The translations under genes were made by a program, and so were the position numbers. Below the pieces are notes generated by a model, which saw only the letters and a program-made list of their open reading frames with translations, made no database searches and was not told the DNA's origin. Positions 20,481 through 24,313 of a DNA stretch of 24,313 nucleotides are shown here, piece after piece; position 1 is the first letter of the stretch, and each line of letters starts with the position of its first letter. Source of the DNA: Halobacteriales archaeon QH_8_67_36 (GTDB lineage: Archaea; Halobacteriota; Halobacteria; Halobacteriales; Haloarculaceae); contig PXQZ01000100.1 of NCBI GenBank assembly GCA_003021755.1, positions 1 through 24,313 on the forward strand, in the 5' to 3' direction.

Positions 20481-21572
20481 ATGGCCTCCCGACCAGCCGT
20501 CGCCGCAGTGTTGGCCGTTTTCGCGAGTGTCGTCAGTCGGCCCGTCCACGCCCACGTCGACTACGTGACCGAGGGGGCCGGCGAGCCGGTGGACGCCGTC
20601 GCGTTCGCCGTGGAAGTGCTGTCGGACCCGTTCAACGCGGCGCTGTTCGCGGGCGTCGGCCTCCTCGCGACGGTCGGTCTCGCCGGTTATCTCCGGGTCA
20701 GGCCGACCATCACGGACATCGTGGTTCTGCGGGAGAAACTGGCGGGCTACAGCGACCTCGTCCCGTGGATGCTCCGTCTCGCCGTCGGCCTCCCGCTCGT
20801 CGGGGCCGGCTTCGAGGGGTATCTATTCGCCCCGACGGTCACGTTCGACGTGGGCGCCAACTCGCTGCTCAGGGTGCTGTTCATCGGGCTGGGCTTTTTG
20901 ATCCTGTTCGGGCTGGGGACACGCATCGTCGCAACGGCCGGCTTGGTGACCTACGCCTGGGCGCTAATGACGAACCCGCCGGTCTTTCTCGCAGTCGAGT
21001 ACGTCCCCCTCTTTCTCTCCCTGTTCATCTTGGGTGGGGGCCGTCCGAGCGCCGACGATATGCTGCTGGAGGTGGCCAGCACCGACGGGACGTACTACGG
21101 GCGAGTCGACCCGGTCCACCACCTGAAGGCGTTTCTCGACGAGCGGACGCGACCGCTGCGGGCCTACGTCCCGGTCATCCTCCGAGTCGGCATGGGTGTG
21201 TCCTTCGTCTACCTGGGCCTCATCCAGAAGCTCGCTGACCCGGGCAGCGGACTCCAGGTCGTCGAGAAGTACAACCTCACCGCCGTCGTCCCGGTCGACC
21301 CCGGGCTGTGGGTCGTCGGCGCGGGCATCACCGAAACCGTCGTCGGTGTGGCGTTCATTGCGGGCTTTTTTACCCGCGGCGTGGCCGCCGTCTCGTTTCT
21401 CCTGTTCACGTTGACGTTGTTCGGCCTGCCGGACGACCCGGTGCTGGCCCACGTCACGCTGTTCGGGATCGCCTCCGCGGTGTTTACGCTCGGCGCCGGC
21501 CCCCACTCCTTCGACCACTGGTTCGGCCGCCCCGCGGTCGATAGCGACGAATCCGTCGTCACGGCTGATTGA
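20481..21572 (+). CDS. DoxX-like multi-helix membrane protein
   Basis: This encodes 363 residues. An N-terminal signal or first helix ends near the HAHVDYV sequence (about residues 5-27). Several membrane segments follow, including FNAALFAGVGLLATVGLAGY, LLRVLFIGLGFLILFGLG and, in the C-terminal half, RVGMGVSFVYLGLIQKLADP followed by a typical DoxX-like ending (GITETVVGVAFIAGFFTRGV and AAVSFLLFTLTLFGLPDDPV). It seems to hold two DoxX-like units with a loop between (RVDPVHHLKAFLDERTRP). Function is uncertain; DoxX relatives are linked to redox or sulfur metabolism in some organisms. It lies 24 nt after the DUF502 gene. Confidence 0.7.
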   Translation: MASRPAVAAVLAVFASVVSRPVHAHVDYVTEGAGEPVDAVAFAVEVLSDPFNAALFAGVGLLATVGLAGYLRVRPTITDIVVLREKLAGYSDLVPWMLRLAVGLPLVGAGFEGYLFAPTVTFDVGANSLLRVLFIGLGFLILFGLGTRIVATAGLVTYAWALMTNPPVFLAVEYVPLFLSLFILGGGRPSADDMLLEVASTDGTYYGRVDPVHHLKAFLDERTRPLRAYVPVILRVGMGVSFVYLGLIQKLADPGSGLQVVEKYNLTAVVPVDPGLWVVGAGITETVVGVAFIAGFFTRGVAAVSFLLFTLTLFGLPDDPVLAHVTLFGIASAVFTLGAGPHSFDHWFGRPAVDSDESVVTAD

Positions 21573-21591
21573 GACGGATGAGTGTGGGATA

Positions 21592-21611
21592 TGCCGACCG
21601 CGTGGTCGGCA
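21592..21611. terminator. Hairpin between the convergent DoxX-like and pilin genes
   Basis: TGCCGACC (21592-21599) pairs perfectly with GGTCGGCA (21604-21611) around a GCGT loop, 20 nt past the DoxX-like stop. It lies between convergent genes, so it is a plausible bidirectional terminator. Confidence 0.5.
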
Positions 21612-21661
21612 CACGCCGAGCGTAATACACAGGAACCCGTGTGGTCCCCTCTCCGCGGGCC

Positions 21662-22102
21662 TCATCGGGCACCCTGCCACTGGCCCAGCCGGGTTCGGTT
21701 GCCGCTCTCGTTGTAGTAGATGGTGATGGTGTCACTCGACCCCACTCGCTGGCCCCAGGCGCCGCCCTCGCCGAGTTGGACGATAGCGCCCTCGGTAACC
21801 TCCTCGGTCCGGTTCATGTCTGCCAGTTCGGACCAGTCCGCTTTCGGCTCCCCCCGGGGCCCCTCGAACTCCAGGCGACCGGCCTGTATCGGGTCGCCGC
21901 GGCTGTGGGTGACGAGCAACAGGCTGCTGTCCTCGGCGTAGTCGTAGGTGAAGTTCGCCGCCGGCCCCCCGCCGCCGTCATCGCTGACGACCAGCACGTT
22001 CAGGCCGACCACCGCGGTCACGACCACGGTCATCGCGACGAGCAGCCCGATGCCGATCGACTCGGACATTGCGCGGTCCCCGCCGGGGGTACGCGGTCCC
22101 AT
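21662..22102 (-). CDS. Type IV pilin-like secreted protein
   Basis: This encodes 146 residues from the ATG at 22102. I prefer this start because it keeps GGDRAMSESIGIGLL, where RA|MSES would be the prepilin-peptidase site before a hydrophobic helix (IGIGLLVAMTVVVTAVVGLN). A start at 22069 would lose the charged leader. After the helix comes a Gly/Asp linker and a beta-rich domain (ESGNRTRLGQWQGAR at the end). Archaeal pilins and related secreted proteins use this N-terminus to insert in the membrane or assemble into fibres for adhesion. No pilus assembly genes are nearby, so it is probably an isolated pilin-like protein. It ends 52 nt past the pfkB stop on the same strand. Confidence 0.75.
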   Translation of the reverse strand: MGPRTPGGDRAMSESIGIGLLVAMTVVVTAVVGLNVLVVSDDGGGGPAANFTYDYAEDSSLLLVTHSRGDPIQAGRLEFEGPRGEPKADWSELADMNRTEEVTEGAIVQLGEGGAWGQRVGSSDTITIYYNESGNRTRLGQWQGAR

Positions 22103-22153
22103 CGATACCGACACAAAGGCGGATACATACAAAGGCTGTTCGGCCGCCCCGTC

Positions 22154-23068
22154 TCAGTTCGAGAGCTCGCGCACGGACACCCGCTCGCGGAGGGCGTCGA
22201 GTCCGTCGAGGTCCGGCGGCGCCGTGCCGACCTGTCCGACCAGCAGTGTTGCGACGGCGACGCCCGTTCGAAGCGCCGTCCGGTCGTCCGCACCGTCGGC
22301 CCAGGCCGCGAGCGCTCCCGACAGCAGCGCATCGCCGGCACCGACCGTGCCTGCCACGTCGACGTCGAGCGCGCCGGCGTGCAGCGCCGTCGACCCGGTC
22401 GAGAGGACCACGCCGTCGCCGCCCAGCGACGCCAGCACGCGGTCGAACCCCGTCTCGCGGAACGCCGTCGCGGCCCGCGCACACCCCTCGACGGTCGAGA
22501 CGTCGGCGCCGGTCGCCCGGGCCAGTTCCGCCCGGTTGGGTTTACAGAGCGAGTACCGCTCGTCGAGCGCCCTGAGCGCGTCGCCCTCCATGTCGACGAC
22601 GGTGTCCCAGCCGCCCGCCGCCGCGATGGCGTCGACCGCTGCCGTCGTCACCCCCGGCGGGAGGCTCCCGCTGACGACCACGGTGTCGGGGGTCCGCTCG
22701 CGGACGACGTCCACGACGGCGTCGACCGTCTCCGGGTCGACCGCCGACCCGTCGTGGTTGAGTTTGTACTCGGTGCCGTCGGCGACAGCGGTCGTGTTGA
22801 GTCGCGTCGTTCCGTCCGATTCGACGAACGCCGCCGACACGCCGGTGGCCGCCAGCCGTTCGCGGATGAACGCTCCGGTGAACCCACCCAGAACCCCCGT
22901 GGCCACGGCATCGGTACCCAGGGCGGTCAGGAACTGCGCCACGTTGACGCCCTTCCCGGCCGCGTCGAAGCGGGCCGACGACGCACGCGAGACGCGGTCG
23001 GGGGCCAGCGGCTCCTCGAACCGGAGCGTCTGGTCGACCGCCGGGTTGAACGTCACGGTGAGATGCAT
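22154..23068 (-). CDS. pfkB: 1-phosphofructokinase (PfkB family)
   Basis: This encodes 304 residues. The substrate signature is FDAAGKGVNVAQFLTALG (34-51), typical of 1-phosphofructokinase-type PfkB enzymes. It also has SGSLPPGV (133-140), KPNRAEL with the NxxE metal motif (176-182), and the catalytic motif AGTVGAGDALLSG (239-251) with Asp246. The length is normal. It converts fructose-1-phosphate to fructose-1,6-bisphosphate with ATP. The start overlaps the glpR stop by one base (TGATG at 23066-23070). In Haloferax volcanii glpR and pfkB form a similar operon, induced by fructose and repressed by GlpR. No fructose PTS genes are within the window. Confidence 0.9.
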   Translation of the reverse strand: MHLTVTFNPAVDQTLRFEEPLAPDRVSRASSARFDAAGKGVNVAQFLTALGTDAVATGVLGGFTGAFIRERLAATGVSAAFVESDGTTRLNTTAVADGTEYKLNHDGSAVDPETVDAVVDVVRERTPDTVVVSGSLPPGVTTAAVDAIAAAGGWDTVVDMEGDALRALDERYSLCKPNRAELARATGADVSTVEGCARAATAFRETGFDRVLASLGGDGVVLSTGSTALHAGALDVDVAGTVGAGDALLSGALAAWADGADDRTALRTGVAVATLLVGQVGTAPPDLDGLDALRERVSVRELSN

Positions 23069-23826
23069 CAGCTCCCCCCGGCGACGACCACGTCGGTTTC
23101 GGCGAACGCGTCGGCGAGTTCCCCCGGCAGGTGGGCGTCGGTGACGAACAGGTCGATTTCGTCCGGGTCGGCGACGGTGACGAAGCTCCGCTCGCCGAAC
23201 TTCGAGCTGTCGGCCACCAGCGTGACGCGTCTCGCGTTTGCCACCATCGCCCGCTTGACGGCCGCCTCCTCCTCGTCGGGGGTCGACAGCCCCGTGTCGG
23301 CGGTGACGCCGTTGGTCCCCAGAAACAGCACGTCGAAGTTGCGCTGGTCCAGAAACGCCTCGGCGGCCGGGCCGACGCAGGCGTGGCTGCGCCGCCTGAC
23401 GGTGCCCCCGGTGAGCTTCACGTCGACCCCGGTGTCGGCCAGCTCGAGGGACAGCTCCGGCATGTTCGTCACGCCGACGTAGCTGCTGTCGGGGGCCGCC
23501 CGGGCCACCTCCGTCGTGGTCGTCCCGGCGTCGAAACAGACCACGTGGCCGTCGCGTATCTCCTCGCTCGCCCGGGCCGCGATGGCCCGCTTGGCCTCCA
23601 GTCGGTCGACCTCCCGCTGGTCGTAGGACCGCTCGCGGCCCGCCGACGAGACGGGGACGGCGCCGCCGTGGGACCGCTCGATGCGGCCCTCGGCCTCCAA
23701 GTCCTGCAGGTCGCGGCGGATGGTCGCCTTCGAGAACCCGAGTTCGTCGGCCAGCGTCGCGACCGAACAGCCGTCCTGCTCGGTCACCAGTTGGACGATA
23801 GTGCGCTTGCGCTCGGCGGGAAGCAT
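23068..23826 (-). CDS. glpR: DeoR-family sugar regulator GlpR
   Basis: This encodes 252 residues from MLPAERKRTIVQLVTEQDGC. The N-terminal winged helix-turn-helix is SVATLADELGFSKATIRRDL (21-40). The C-terminal sugar-phosphate sensor domain resembles DeoR proteins (CFDAGTTTTEVAR, GVTNMPELSLELAD, FLGTNGVTADTGL, VTLVADSSKFGERSF). The longer open frame upstream is out of character, so the ATG at 23826 is used. Haloferax GlpR represses genes of fructose and glucose breakdown, including its own operon. A TATA-like minus-strand CTGCTAAGT (23850-23858) precedes it. TCCGG/CCGGA repeats near the start could be an operator, but I cannot prove it. Confidence 0.9.
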   Translation of the reverse strand: MLPAERKRTIVQLVTEQDGCSVATLADELGFSKATIRRDLQDLEAEGRIERSHGGAVPVSSAGRERSYDQREVDRLEAKRAIAARASEEIRDGHVVCFDAGTTTTEVARAAPDSSYVGVTNMPELSLELADTGVDVKLTGGTVRRRSHACVGPAAEAFLDQRNFDVLFLGTNGVTADTGLSTPDEEEAAVKRAMVANARRVTLVADSSKFGERSFVTVADPDEIDLFVTDAHLPGELADAFAETDVVVAGGS

Positions 23827-23912
23827 CCATCCGGAGTTTGGCCGGACCGGACTTAGCAGTTCCGCCCGAATCTGTTCGTTTCTGCGCGAAACCGGACGCC
23901 CGCCTGAAGCGC

Positions 23913-24104
23913 CTACAGTTCGTCCACGACGGCGTCGGTGACGACCTCGGTGCCCGCGTCGCCGCCCAGGTCGGGCGTCTTCGGGCCGGATTCCAGCACC
24001 GACTCGACGGCGGCCCGCACCCGGTCGCCCTCGTCGTCGTAGCCGAGGTGGTCGAGCAACATCGCGGCCGAGAGAACCATCGCCGAGGGGTTCGCGATGC
24101 CCTC
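23913..24104 (-). pseudogene. leuB: 3' part of leuB (3-isopropylmalate dehydrogenase), minus strand
   Basis: The minus strand reads EGIANPSAMVLSAAMLLDHL and continues to TDAVVDEL and the TAG at 23913. This is the C-terminal end of an isocitrate/isopropylmalate dehydrogenase, most like LeuB, which oxidises 3-isopropylmalate in leucine synthesis. Upstream of EGIANP the reading does not continue into LeuB. Instead, the expected preceding LeuB sequence lies on the opposite strand at 24103-24312. The two pieces meet in a fold-back (see findings). This part is 64 codons long. Confidence 0.8.
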
Positions 24105-24312
24105 GCTGGCGATGCATCTGGTCATGACACCCGAGGCGTACGACGTCATCATCTGCCCGAACCTGGCCGGCGACGTGCTGTCTGACCTGGCGGCCGGGCT
24201 GGTCGGCGGACTGGGACTGCTCCCTTCAGCGAACGTCGGCGAGGAGAACGCGCTGTTCGAACCGGTCCACGGCTCCGCGCCCGACATCGCCGGCGAGGGC
24301 ATCGCGAACCCC
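24087..24312. repeat. 28-bp inverted repeat flanking the leuB fold-back
   Basis: The sequence 24285-24312 matches the reverse complement of 24087-24114 at 27 of 28 positions. The shared part begins with CATCGCC, has one A/G difference, and ends with GAACCCC. It arises because leuB itself contains a 12-nt imperfect inverted pair, TCGCTGGCGATG (24103-24114) and CATCGCCGGCGA (24285-24296). The intervening 170 bases are leuB sequence on the opposite strand to its own 3' end. Confidence 0.85.
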
Positions 24313-24313
24313 C
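24103..24313 (+). pseudogene. leuB: Inverted middle part of leuB at the window edge, plus strand
   Basis: The plus strand reads SLAMHLVMTPEAYDVIICPN, then LAGDVLSDLAAGLVGGLGLL, then ENALFEPVHGSAPDIAGEGI and ANP. These are the metal/substrate-binding DVLSDLAAGLVGG and VHGSAPDIAGEGIANP hallmarks of LeuB/Idh. It leads directly to the residues with which the minus-strand 3' part begins. It is therefore the same gene, but oriented the opposite way. The window stops one base after the ANP codons, and that last base (C) differs from the T expected from the other piece. Confidence 0.8.

Noticed and set aside
21641..23482. Open frame of 613 codons on the plus strand.
   Set aside because: It is antisense to the pilin, pfkB and glpR genes, all of which have clear motifs.
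24087..24312. Phase-variable invertible DNA segment.
   Set aside because: A clean inversion between the repeats would not leave the GIANP codons on both sides in this arrangement, and no recombinase gene is present. A fold-back or assembly artefact fits better.

Overview
The window is haloarchaeal DNA (class Halobacteria, plausibly the Haloarcula/Halomicrobium side of the class). The reasons are the very high GC content, strongly acidic predicted proteins, short AT-rich TATA-like boxes about 25-30 nt before mostly leaderless starts, and archaeal information-processing genes: transcription factor E, TmcA, Trm56, the small primase subunit PriS and an archaeal GINS. No rRNA, tRNA, CRISPR array, transposase or complete insertion sequence was seen.

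Layout. 1-2.4 kb: a small membrane protein, a sugar-nucleotide epimerase, a short Tat-signal protein that looks like the two ends of a DsbA-like gene, tRNA methyltransferase Trm56 and a tiny membrane protein. 2.4-4.9 kb: tfe, a DUF2110 gene and a lipoprotein with a C-terminal membrane anchor in one tight operon, then a zinc-containing ferredoxin of the Sulfolobus/Thermoplasma type. 5.1-7.9 kb: a DUF456 membrane protein behind tmcA. 8.2-11.3 kb: a zinc-ribbon protein converging on an eIF2B-like/R15P-isomerase-like gene, a PfkB-superfamily kinase and a class I fructose-bisphosphate aldolase gene broken by an internal deletion. 11.4-12.6 kb: a 49-residue antitoxin-like protein, a haloarchaeal conserved protein and an OsmC protein. 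12.6-16.7 kb: a damaged stretch with a palindrome-rich block replacing the 5' end of a 3-hydroxyisobutyrate-dehydrogenase-like gene, a metallo-beta-lactamase hydrolase with a frameshifting deletion, a DegP/HtrA-like lipoprotein protease without its signal peptide start, and a decayed TspO gene. 16.7-18.9 kb: the priS-GINS replication operon. 19-22.1 kb: a GNAT acetyltransferase, a DUF502 protein, a DoxX-like membrane protein and a type IV pilin-like protein. 22.1-24.3 kb: the glpR-pfkB fructose operon and a leuB gene cut into two opposite-facing pieces by a fold-back at the edge.

How the genes work together. Two themes are housekeeping: tRNA modification (trm56, tmcA) and transcription/replication (tfe, priS, GINS). 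A third is sugar phosphate metabolism (aldolase, PfkB kinase, eIF2B/R15Pi-like protein, 1-phosphofructokinase and its DeoR-type repressor GlpR). The outstanding feature is a set of at least six independent lesions (gene 1385, fba, mmsB-like, UPF0173 hydrolase, htrA, tspO) plus the leuB fold-back. At least three are deletions estimated at tens of bases. They may be real gene decay or sequence/assembly error; tspO, with many substitutions, frameshifts and an in-frame stop, is the strongest case for real decay. I found no clear novel defence or mobile system. The best candidates for a second look are the zinc ferredoxin, the lesion pattern, the palindromic blocks and the leuB fold-back.
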